A stretch of 64,000 bases of DNA from Synaphobranchus kaupii (taxonomy: Eukaryota > Chordata > Actinopteri > Anguilliformes > Synaphobranchidae). The position numbers and the translations under genes were made by a program. The stretch covers positions 21,447,201-21,511,200 of the forward strand of contig CM056376.1 of assembly GCA_029718625.1 (NCBI GenBank). The letters are read 5' to 3'. Positions 39,316 to 64,000 of this stretch are shown here, piece by piece. The first letter of the stretch is position 1; each line of letters opens with the position of its first letter. The notes beneath the pieces are model-generated. The model ran no database searches, was not told the DNA's origin, and was given only the letters and a program-made list of their open reading frames with translations.

Positions 39316-39359
39316 ATGGATCTTAATCAAATGAATATTTGATGACCAAACCGGGGTAA
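39316..39359 (+). promoter_or_regulatory. Two overlapping upstream ORFs in the PLPP5 leader
   Basis: uORF1 (39316-39342) encodes eight residues; its TGA overlaps the ATG of uORF2 as TGATG. uORF2 (39342-39359) encodes five residues and stops three bases before the main ATG at 39363. Such an arrangement usually lowers translation of the main frame or relies on reinitiation. Confidence 0.6.
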
Positions 39360-39362
39360 AAG

Positions 39363-39734
39363 ATGAAGAAGGGTTTAGTAAATGGCTTCATCTTTGAGGC
39401 ATCAATCCGACTACTGCTTTTGTTCGTGTTCGTGTAAGTAATTTGCATGGCGTGTAATAATAATTTGCAATCCGTTGTTTCAGTGCCCAGGAAATTAATG
39501 ATTGCCATTTATGGGGTTCATGTATTTGCATAAGTTCTAGGAGTAAGTAAACTGGTAGCCTATTTTATTGTTAGAGTAGGTATTGTTCTTATTACCCCTT
39601 CCCTCGCATTTACTTTATTGTAAACTCATGTGTCCAACCAACACGTCTAATTTCCGGATTCAGACCCAGACATAGACATATTTGTTCCCCAGCGAAGATG
39701 TTTTGTCCGCACCGATATTAATAGCTTATATCTA

Positions 39735-39810
<76 letters not shown>

Positions 39811-42800
39811 TTTGTCACCCCCAGTGTAACAGAAGAGCTCCCTCCATTTAACCGGGAGATTCAACCCGAAGAGCTGTGGTTGTATAAGTATCACCATGTA
39901 CAGAACGACCATGTTCCCACCTCACTCATGTTTGTGAGTACTGGCGCTCTTGCAGCAATGTCCTTCTATAGGCTTGTCACCAAAAACGTTTGTCAATTTG
40001 TTACACCCAGGTCTCCTGTTGTGCAATTGCTTTACCATGCATTTTCCCCTGAAGGACCATGCTATGTCGTGTCGGTTTCACGTGCCTGCACGGTGTAATT
40101 CTTTCTCTTTAAATGTCAGAGCATCGCCTGTTTTACACCGCTGGCGGTCATCATGCTGTTTGCCTGCCTGAAGAAGGCAGAGAAGGGAGATGTCAGAGAG
40201 GCCTCTTTAGGTAGGTAAACCCTTGGCATGAGACCTATGGACATGACCCCTGAACTGCCAGGCAGCAGCTATGTAACATGAACACTCTCCTTGTTTCCCA
40301 ATGCACATACTTCGTAATGGCTTTCTGCAGCTGGATGGACTGTACTGATTTTGTGTTATTCTGCTTCTGTGAAAATTGGGTGAACTCATTCTTCTCTGTT
40401 ATGCTGTTATGTGGGATGTAGTCAATTATAAGAGAGCGCGGTATACACTGTGTAGTAAGTATGGCAATAAGCTGTTTTCTGGGAGCCAATACAGATACAC
40501 AATCACATATTTAAAATGAATTAAATGCTCAAAGTACTGAGGTATGAAAAAATGTTACATTGATTCGGGTAATACTCAATTAATAGATGTGTTTCGTCAG
40601 TATAGTAAAATGTAGAAGGCATATTGGTTATCTCTTAAGAGGATGTGACTGCTTCCCAAACCAACATTTTAATTAAAAAAAGGTTTCTGTAGGAGTTTCC
40701 TCACATCATTCACTCATTCTTTCATTCATTCTTTCCTGGCTCTTTCTTAAGTAGCGTCCAGTGTGTGGGGATTCAAGGTTGGCAAAAGGCTTTATTACAA
40801 ATGTATCCTCAATGCTTGTTCCATAGGCCGCTGAGGTCAGGGTAGGGTACATTAATTCATTTTTACATGGAGAAAGCGGAGATTCTGAACAGATTGTGAA
40901 ATACCTGTCTGTCTTTGGCCCTGCTTACACTTATGTGATTTATTCACAAATCCAATACATGACACTTTTTGATGTCAAATATGGAACGGATTTCTCCAAA
41001 TCCACTTGGGAGTTCGTCTGGAGGTAGTCTTGGTTGAATTCCGCTTGTATTCTTACACCACATCTGAATGTAAATGCTCCAGCTTGTGCCTTTGGTCACC
41101 AACAGTCTACTGACATATAACATTGCATATGTTGTTTGGAAGACTGAGCAGAACAGGATAAAAACGATCTCGGTCTAAACACAGAGTTGCATAGGCTACA
41201 CAGAAGAAAATATGTTCATCTTGTACATGACCACATGTATAAGATATACAGAAATCCAGTTTGTCAGCTGTCCTTGATACGAGTGTAAACAGAACCGTTT
41301 TGTTCCCTACAGCGGTGACGCTGACCTTGGTTCTTAATGGGGTCTTCACCAACACAGTCAAACTGATTGTGGGCAGGTAAGAACAGTGGCACAATCTCTG
41401 TTTGCTTTTCCCTGAACTTCATTCCTGCACGTGCTTTGAAAATGTGTGTTCTCTTGTCATTATTCGCCTTATCTTCAGACATGTGACTGTGGGGGGGTGT
41501 GGTGCTACCACAAAAAACTGCCGTTTATTTTTCTAACAGAGCTTCGTATTTTGAGTATTTCTTAATAAATTGCTTTCCCCTGATTTTGTTTTCTTTTAAT
41601 TTTTGCATCAAATAACTATAGAGTGGATGGCTCCTCTTAAATATTAAACCGAGCACACAGAACATTTTAATCACAGCTGCGGAACATTTTAATTACAGCT
41701 TTTATTATGTGTGATGGACCCACGCGCACCAATTAAACAGTTGCCATGTGCGTTTGCCTGTGTCTCAGACCTAGGCCCGATTTCTTCTACCGCTGCTTCC
41801 CGGATGGACAGATGAACGTGGAGATGCGCTGCACTGGTGACCCTGATGTGGTGATGGAGGGCAGAAAGAGTTTCCCCAGCGGGCATTCGTCCTGTAAGGG
41901 CTGCCTTCACCCGTACTGTTGCTCCTCCAGAGTCCTTGATGAGTCCTAGAAAACCCACTGTGCCTTACCTCGTGTCTTTTCTCCTTGTCCCCAGTCGCCT
42001 TCGCTGGCCTGGGCTTCACTGCGTTCTACCTGGGAGGCAAGCTGCGCTGTTTCAGCCCAGCCGGACAGGGCAAGGCCTGGAGACTGTGTGCCTTCCTCGC
42101 GCCCCTCCTCTTCGCCATCATGATCGCGCTGTCCAGGACCTGCGACTACAAACACCACTGGCAAGGTGAATACCCGAGTCTGCCCAATTATGCCAAAATG
42201 TGTTCCAGTTCGCTTCAGGGTGTGCCCAAAAGGAGATTGTGAATTGATTATGGATTCTGCATTTAGGTCCAGAAAGCTACCGTTTATTTCTTTGTACAGA
42301 GTTTTACTGGCTACATACATGTACTGTACAATGGAGCATTTTCTTGAAGTACGACCGGACCAGATGAAATTATGGGGTGAAGCAGCACAGTTCCATGCAA
42401 GGCAGTATTTGAGGCATTGTATCAGGGCCTTTGTTTGATAATCATGGCTTATTATGACTTGAGGTTTCAGTTTTTTTTCCCCCCAATGCCTCTGTGTACT
42501 CTCAATTTTGAAAAATGGAGGTTTCCCTTTGAGACACAAATTCCTGAAAAGTTATTTCATCTAAATTAAATCGCTATGTTTGGTGGGTGATGCTCAGTTT
42601 GGTTGAGATTTGAAACGCCAGTTGAATATATGGGACTGATTGACCCTCAACTGCCCATTTCGTGAAGACCACTTGTGCATATTTACAATCTATATTGATG
42701 TAGACCTTCTTTTAAAATGACGGTAATGGAAATGCTCACTAGCATGGAGGGATGAAGAATTCGAACTACAGTTCTTTAGTATTTCAGTATGCAAGGCACC

Positions 42801-43126
42801 ATGGCTGCGATGAGCTCAAATTTCTGCCACTGCCAGTGTCTCATGTTACCGCTGAATGTGAAGCCTCAGCATTTTCCCAGCAAGCACATTAACATTGATT
42901 AAGGGTTAATTTGTCACCTCTGAGCTGCTGCATTTGTGTTTTTTACCCCCCTCTAGATGTGCTTGTGGGGTCTCTGCTGGGCCTGGTCTTTTCCTACCTG
43001 TGCTACAGACAGCACTATCCGGCGCTAAGCGACCCAGACAGCCACAAACCCCTACGGGACCGAGAACCCATCCCCGCCGCCCAGGAGCGCAAGCAGGCTA
43101 GCTCCGGCTACATCCTGCCCTTATAG
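39363..43126 (+). CDS. PLPP5: PLPP5 phospholipid/lipid phosphate phosphatase
   Basis: Seven coding exons: 39299-39433 (ATG 39363), 39825-39933, 40120-40210, 41313-41376, 41769-41893, 41995-42165, 42957-43126. Phases close to 266 codons plus stop; the human protein is about 264 residues. The PAP2 phosphatase signature is complete: motif 1 KLIVGRPRP, motif 2 PSGHSS, motif 3 [13 protein letters not shown] with the catalytic His. Hydrophobic segments surround these (for example [14 protein letters not shown] near the N-terminus), fitting a six-span membrane enzyme. The family removes phosphate from diacylglycerol pyrophosphate, phosphatidate and related lipids in ER or other membranes. The related PLPP4 is less likely, because the NSD3-DDHD2 neighbourhood is that of PLPP5. 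Confidence 0.95.
39736..39808 (+). repeat. (TG)n microsatellite abutting the PLPP5 exon 2 acceptor
   Basis: About 36 TG units end 15-16 nt before the acceptor AG at 39823-39824, with only TTTGTTTGTCACCCCC between them. The repeat therefore occupies the normal polypyrimidine and branch-point region. Confidence 0.93.
42415..42736 (+). repeat. PLPP5 intronic copy of a 0.3 kb duplicated block
   Basis: Aligns in the same orientation, with small gaps, to 44161-44461. Shared strings include GATAATCATGGCTTATTATG and TTTGGTGGGTGATGCTCAGT. It is in the last intron of PLPP5. Confidence 0.9.
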
Positions 43127-44160
43127 GGACCCAGATTCACTGTCGCAGGCCTGCTTCTGGAAAGCCTTTTGGGGGGTAAAGGCATACCTTCTGTCCTTAC
43201 CAGGTACTGGGTCCCTGCTGTCTGGTTCAGTACTGTCTGTATATTTGCTTGCTGTGTGCTGGCAGCCATGCTAACGATGTGCAGACCACATTAGAGCGTC
43301 CTTTTCTTGCGTGTTCAAGATTTGGATGTTTGCACGGCGCACAGCGGGGACTTCCGTTTGACTTTTACCTTTGAACACGTCAGTCTGTTAGAAAGCCTAC
43401 ACTACCCTTTCTGCTATTGTTGTGCGTTCCCATAGTTTACTAATGTATGTGTCATAGTTGTTCAATAGCATCCAAGAGTCACAACTGGCAATGGCTTTGG
43501 GTTTCTTCTTGATAAACTGACCAAGATAGACTGAATTCTACACTATCATCATTCTACATAATACTGCGAATTGTACCATTTAATTTATTGTTGGACCGCA
43601 CAGCCTGCTTTTCGGAAGGTTTTTTTCTGTAATTTATTGAACTATAGAGCATGGATAAACCACTGAATTGTTTCTCAAACACATTATGGTCAGTTTAAAC
43701 AAGAGAGCTGAAGATTGTGTTATTGACAGGTTATTTTAACAAAGGAGGAACGTGTTTATGTGGTGACTTAAACATAAACATTATTTTTTTTTAACATTCC
43801 ACATTACATGCAAGTAGGTAAATATGCTATGAGTCCTTGAATATACTGCACATGTACTGTACTATTGAAACAGAATAATACATGCTGTGTGCTAACTTGG
43901 CTCTTTCACAATACTGTGTAGTACAATGTAAGAATACCTCACTACCATGAGTACTACTCGGTCAAAAACCTTTTTAATTATTTAATGTAATTCTAATTGT
44001 AATTATTGACTTTATACAGTTTAATTCCAATGTTTTTTATGTGGTGGTTGTGGGTGTACAGGGTACACGTTGATTGCAAATAAGAAAAAAAACAAAAAAA
44101 CACAAGTCAATATCAATCATTATATAGGGACACAAAGATAAGTGTACCAGTATTTGGTAC

Positions 44161-44461
44161 ATTGTATCAGGGCATCTTTTTGATAATCATGGCTTATTAT
44201 GACTTGAAGTTTGTGTTTTTCCTCAATGCCTCCGTGTACTCTCAAAAAAATGGTAGTGAAAAATGGTAGTTTCCCTTATGGAAACCCGATATCTTGAAGT
44301 TTATATTAATTAAATTAAATCACTTTGTTTGGTGGGTGATGCTCAGTTTGGTTGAGTATATGGGACTAGTTCACCCGCAACTGCCCATTTATTAAAGGCC
44401 ACTTGTGCATAATTATGATCTATATTGACGTAGACTTTTAAAATGATAGTACAGGAAATGC
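44161..44461 (+). repeat. Downstream copy of the 0.3 kb duplicated block
   Basis: Second copy of the 42415-42736 block, about 1.75 kb away in the PLPP5 3' region. Divergence (short indels and substitutions) shows that the duplication is not recent or that both are members of a dispersed family. Confidence 0.9.
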
Positions 44462-44464
44462 ATA

Positions 44465-44705
44465 TATCCAATTCCCACCCCAATTTGGAATGGCCCATCG
44501 TCTGCAAATGTAGCCGCGTACATGCATGAACTCCACTGCCGATTCGGGAGAGTGTAGACACCCACGGTTCCCCTCCGAAACATGTGGTGTCGCCAGCAGA
44601 CTACTGCTAAACTCACATAGAGTGGAGTCAGAGGAAGACCTTTCATATGCAGCTTTGACTGCAATCTAGGGGCGCCCGATCGACCAGCAGGGTTCACTAC
44701 ATAGA
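44465..44705. repeat. Possible dispersed repeat fragment
   Basis: CCAATTCCCACCCCAATTTGGAATGG, TGCCGATTCGGGAGAGTGTAGAC and CCTCCGAAACATGTG are strings I associate with dispersed teleost repeats. The class is not assigned. It directly follows the duplicated block. Confidence 0.35.
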
Positions 44706-45741
44706 AATGCATGTGGAACCCTATTTGACTGAACCCTTCCCATTCATTGGGCTCCATAATCACCAAAATGGTGTAAGTTCTTATCCATCCACAATTCAAC
44801 ACCAGTATAATTTATTTAATTTTTACAACAATATTTGCGTGAACACACATTTGTGTATATGGGTGAGTGCTGTTAGCGTTTTGGTAGAACGCAGTTGAAG
44901 GTCACAAATCTGACAAAAATCAATTGTGAAAAGAACATTTTGTCTAATTTTCATTGTCAGTCAGATTCGCATTTATTTTGAAGCAGTGCGTACCATCTCA
45001 GGTCTTCCTGCCTTTCTGTGAAGTGGTTTCAGCCTCTCCTCTTTTGGATAGCGAGTCCTCAAACATAACCTTTTAAAGCATATCTTTGTTACTGCTGTGA
45101 TAAAATGCCCGTTTTACAGAACAAGAATAAAAGTCATTAGTGACGTGTTTATAATTTGAACCAATTAATCTCTCAGCATGCTCACACTTCACACTCGGCA
45201 CCAGCAGCTGATCCGTTCGATGTGTCATCAGGAAAATTTGAGCCGTAATTTCAGGGTTTCATGGCAAGACTTCAGCGGCCCTTTGTACTGTGTGTTATGC
45301 AGCAGAATCCGAAAAGGATTCTTTTTGGAACAGCAGATTAATTTTGGACTGTGTCTAGATTTTCATGACAAGGTGTGTTTTAATCTGGTTAGACTGGACT
45401 AACTTGCATTTATCAGCTCCCTACTTGTATACTACACCCTGGTTACACCTATAAGGGTGATCTGGCAAAATCTGTTGTCGTCTTTATTGGATTAGAACTG
45501 TGGGTTCCCAAGTAATTAAGGTAGAATGAAGATGGCTCTAACTTCACTGTCTTGTTTGTTTTATGGTGTACTGGAAGTCAAATCTTTGATTTGCTCCTTT
45601 GTCAAATGGGAACAAATGTAGTGTAATGGGGGACCAAAACATCTGAGAAGTGCCAGTGTTTGAGGATGGGTACACTTTCTATCATGCACACCCAATGAGA
45701 TTTGTGTGATTTGTACTTGGTTTTCCATTAATTAACCTTAA

Positions 45742-46459
45742 AGGGATAGTTTGGAATTTTGGACATAATGTCTCAATTACGACTTACCCATGATGTAGTT
45801 GATTGATGGAAACCATTTTCAGCTAATTCCATGCTGTCCCTTTTTTTGGACATACACACGTTGCTAATGCTAGTGCAACTCTATGGTAACCGTAGCATCC
45901 ACTACCAAATGCACTTAAACACTCCACAGTGCACCCAAAGCAAATAAAATATGACGACAGTCTATCGGGGTTATTTTGAGTGTTTATACCATCATTTTTT
46001 AAGTCAAACTATCGTTGAATCCTTTACTTTGTGCTGTCCTATATTCTCTGTGGAAGTACGGCGACGGAGCGAATGTGGCCATTGCAACTTGTTGCTCTTC
46101 TTTGTTGTTGTAGTCGACCAGTGCCGGCACTACATTCATAGGTAACGTAAAGTATCGCTCCGCCGCCGTACTTCCACAGAGTATATTGGTCAGCACGAAG
46201 TAAAGGATTCAACGATACACTCAAAATAACCCCGATAGACTGTCGTCGTATTTTATTTGCTTTGGGTGCACTGTGGAGTGTTTAAGTGCGTTTGGTAGTG
46301 GATGCTACCGGTTACCATAGAGTTGCGCTAGCTTTAGCAACGTGTGTATGTCCAAAAAAAGGGACAGCATGGAATTAGCTGAAAATGGTTTCCATCAATC
46401 AACTACATCATGGGTAAGTCGTAATTGAGACATTATGTCCAAAATTCCGAACTATCCCT
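45742..46459. mobile_element. Palindromic element flanked by TTAA (piggyBac-like MITE or foldback)
   Basis: A 718-bp near-perfect inverted repeat: AGGGATAGTTTGGAATTTTGG at the left and CCAAAATTCCGAACTATCCCT at the right, with arms of about 330 bp meeting near 46100. TTAA is present on both sides (45738-45741 and 46460-46463). TTAA duplication is the hallmark of piggyBac-type insertion; no transposase is present. Arm divergence is a few percent. Confidence 0.85.
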
Positions 46460-47689
46460 TTAACTTTACTTTTGAACAGAAGCCTGATATTCCGCTTAGG
46501 CTTGAGATAAATCCAGACTTTCTGAGATGAAGTGAATATGAAAAGTAAACCTAGTATTGGTTTGGTTGGATATAGAGAATATGTGGCATGTGGACTTTTA
46601 GAGTGAATGGCACATTCCGTTGGCCACTCACATCATCATTGTGTTCTTTGGAGTTAGAGGTCCCCAACCCAGAAGCAGATTTTAAATTATCTTGGTGAAG
46701 GTCAACACTTTTGAAATGTGATCTCAGTGAAATTAACAATGTGATGGTTTTTCTCTGAAGGTAGCTGGCAAACATGTTTCTAGCTGTGTCATAAATGAGG
46801 TGTTGCATATTTGTGAGTGTTTTTAATTTCTGTTAATTTGGTGCATGCAGAACTCTTTGTATTTATTACGATTCATTGTATACCTCTTTGGACTGAAATG
46901 GTTAACAGCTTGTTTTTAAGAGTTGCAATCTGTATATTCCATGTTTGTAAGGGAACATTCAGTTAAACTAGTGCTATGATAAATAAATTGTTTCTAAAAT
47001 ATTGTTTAATTTTTGTCTCTTCATTTCAACTTCCATTGATGTTACGTTGCTTGTATATGAACTATTCACATTTTCCTCAAGACTTTCTTTGATGTTATCA
47101 AAGCTGAGACCTCACAGGGGAAACATTTCATATTTACTGAACCATACTAGTTTTGCACATCCAGCAAAGAACATTCAGGCACACAATACACTGTTGAATA
47201 TGCCAATATTACTCAGAGTGGGAAATATTGGTATATAACACGTGTTGAGATGGCAAATGTACTGTGAATACAGTGTTCAGATAATTTTTCTGTTTAATGT
47301 AGGTAATGGGTATTGTCACCTATTAAAGGCCAGACGTGACTACAATAAGCAGCACTATAATTATTCGGTACTACATATTGCGAAGAATGTTTCCAGGAAA
47401 CATAAGTAACCTAGATATTCGATTTACTGTGTTGCAATTGTAGCATATAGTGTTCACCTCTCACAATAGTCAAATGAATTATTTCACAACTGTATATAGT
47501 GAATATGAGCTAATCGGGCAAATATCAGCTGATAGAAATGACCTCATTGCATTTCTCAATGTTTGGGGATTGCCCTTTAAACTCCTGACGGATGATGTTA
47601 GCATGTGATGCCCAGGGAAGGTGACGCGCAGCCGCAGTCGTACAGCCCTGTGACCAATGACCGTACTGCTTCTGCTCACTGTAGCTGCA

Positions 47690-47833
47690 GCTCAATATGT
47701 AGCCAGCAAGTCAGCCATGCAGCCCGGGTAAGTTCAGTGGTAAAAACCGAATAGATATCAACAACTCAGTCCTTGATACAACCTTGTAGTAAGGACGGCA
47801 AATGAGACCTTACGTCATTTGGTCCGTCGTCAG
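47690..47833 (+). promoter_or_regulatory. DDHD2: Probable DDHD2 non-coding first exon and promoter
   Basis: A strong donor CGTCAG-GTGAGT is at 47833/47834, preceded by a short CG-containing stretch (47610-47715). The first coding exon has a plausible acceptor at 48614-48615. GCTAGC/AACGTTA words follow at 47.89-48.1 kb. Start site inferred. Confidence 0.45.
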
Positions 47834-48745
47834 GTGAGTTGAATGTTTTTGATGTCATGTCAGTGCACAATGTAACATAGACGGGTTGGTTATTTAACGT
47901 TATCTAATTAGTTAACTAGCTAATGCTATCTATGTTCCAGTTTGTTTGTGTGATAATGTAACGTTAGGTCGGTGGCTAGTTCTACTATAGCTACAGGGTG
48001 TTTGACGCGAGTTAGCATAAATTACAACGTTTGGAAACGGATCGACGATAAACTTGAAGTTACCTCGTTAGCTAGCTGGCTTACCGGCTGACCAGCTAGC
48101 TCGCATACAAAAGTGAAAGGCCTGGAGCTACACCATGAGCTAAATGTCAGAGCTGTGGTGTTTACACCGCGCCCCCGCCCACTCACTCAACGAGCTAACA
48201 CAATGCTTAGTGAAAGGTTCACTTATTTAGCTATCATATGCTGTGAATTTACATTTGATAATGTTATGTTTTGAAATAAATTTGGCAAACGTATTTAGCA
48301 ATGCTAGTCATTTGGGTCACCCAAACCACAGGAATAAGTGAACATACAGTAGGCTAAGTACGTGAAGTCGTTACTGTAACTAATTGCCTTATAGCTAACA
48401 GCTATAGTTACTGTAAAATCAGTTCCAGAAACATGGAGCTCGTTTAGTTTGCACTTCGTAACACACGGCAATTCAAGTACTTTTTTTTAACCTACACTGT
48501 GTGTGATTTAAAAAAAAAATCTTGCTGTTACATGGAAATCCTGTACCGTTATCCAACCCAGACGTGGATCAAATTGTAATATTGTGTTTTATATCGACTG
48601 TTTACTTCCACTCAGCCCTTCCTAGGTAACTCCAAGGAGCTGTTGCATAGAGAATCAGTCTTCGGGAGCTCGAGAGCAAAGTTGTCCCGGGCACGTGGTG
48701 ATAAAGTCCACATCGGATCTGAAAGCCCTTCAATCTGATTACATA

Positions 48746-63623
<14,878 letters not shown>

Positions 63624-64000
63624 GTAAAACCGGGCGACTCGGCAGGGCTGGGGCTTGTGTCTCTGTCGTTCTCAGGAACAGTGCTACAGAGTGCGCACGC
63701 AACCGTGACTAAGACAGGCTTGGAAATGGATCTGCCTTTTCTTCAGGACAGTGTGGGAAACACTATTAACGTTCTAATGCCTTATCTGCATCTGCATGAG
63801 CGTCATGGCGGACCCTGCATGGCTGCCGAGGTGCTCAGAGGCCTGAGGCCTGCGCTGCTGGTGCATTATGGGGTTTGGTGTTTTTATTTTTCTCTTCAGG
63901 TTAGATCCTGTGTATCTGCTGGGGAGTCAGTGACATGCCATTGATTTGCAGTTCCATTTCAGGGTCTGCTTAGATTGTCCAGTCCAAGTACTTCCTCTGT

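Larger units (their letters stand above)
43127..47000 (+). other. PLPP5: PLPP5 3' region
   Basis: Follows the stop codon. AATAAA signals lie at 45126-45131 and 46982-46987. If the distal one is used, the UTR contains the duplicated block and a palindromic element; if an earlier site is used these are intergenic. Confidence 0.4.

Overview
This 64 kb window is vertebrate nuclear DNA, almost certainly from a teleost fish. The genes have many small exons with GT-AG introns. They match vertebrate families. The introns hold fish-type Tc1/mariner elements, MITEs, a LINE and long CA/GT microsatellites. I see no bacterial or viral genes. Species cannot be named from sequence alone.

Four protein genes lie in one block: LETM2 (minus strand, 5' part only, 611-3740, leader probably near 4.9-5.2 kb), NSD3 (plus, coding 10327-31002, 22 coding exons, long 3' UTR to about 35.6 kb), PLPP5 (plus, coding 39363-43126, 7 coding exons) and DDHD2 (plus, coding from 48746, running off the right edge after exon 12). 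LETM2 and NSD3 are head to head with about 2 kb between their presumed starts. This is the gene neighbourhood of human 8p11.23 (DDHD2-PLPP5-NSD3-LETM2, next to FGFR1). The order is kept, but as I recall the human map, DDHD2 points the other way here. Exon boundaries were placed by reading splice sites and checking that phases close. They close everywhere except in the first coding exon of NSD3, which is one base short in a C-rich tract.

The genes do not form one pathway. LETM2 is a mitochondrial inner-membrane protein of the LETM1 family. NSD3 is a nuclear H3K36 methyltransferase with PWWP, PHD and SET domains. PLPP5 is a membrane lipid phosphate phosphatase. DDHD2 is an intracellular phospholipase/triglyceride lipase. 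Their linkage is ancestral, with a paralogous LETM1-NSD2 pair known elsewhere in vertebrate genomes.

The accessory content is rich. There is a nearly intact Tc1-like transposon (26655-28287) in an NSD3 intron and a decayed IR/DR-type Tc1-like transposon (36427-38039) between NSD3 and PLPP5. A 1 kb foldback built from two 3' ends of a Tc1 element lies at 55552-56561, and a 0.7 kb palindromic element flanked by TTAA at 45742-46459. A LINE is split by a Tc1-like MITE at its reverse-transcriptase YADD region (51.65-53.7 kb). Minisatellites abut exon ends of NSD3 and DDHD2. GCTAGC/AACGTTA words cluster at the 5' end of all four genes. I found no unknown multi-gene system. The notable points are the NSD3 frame break, splice-site-adjacent repeats, the nested and foldback elements, and the promoter-associated word clusters.
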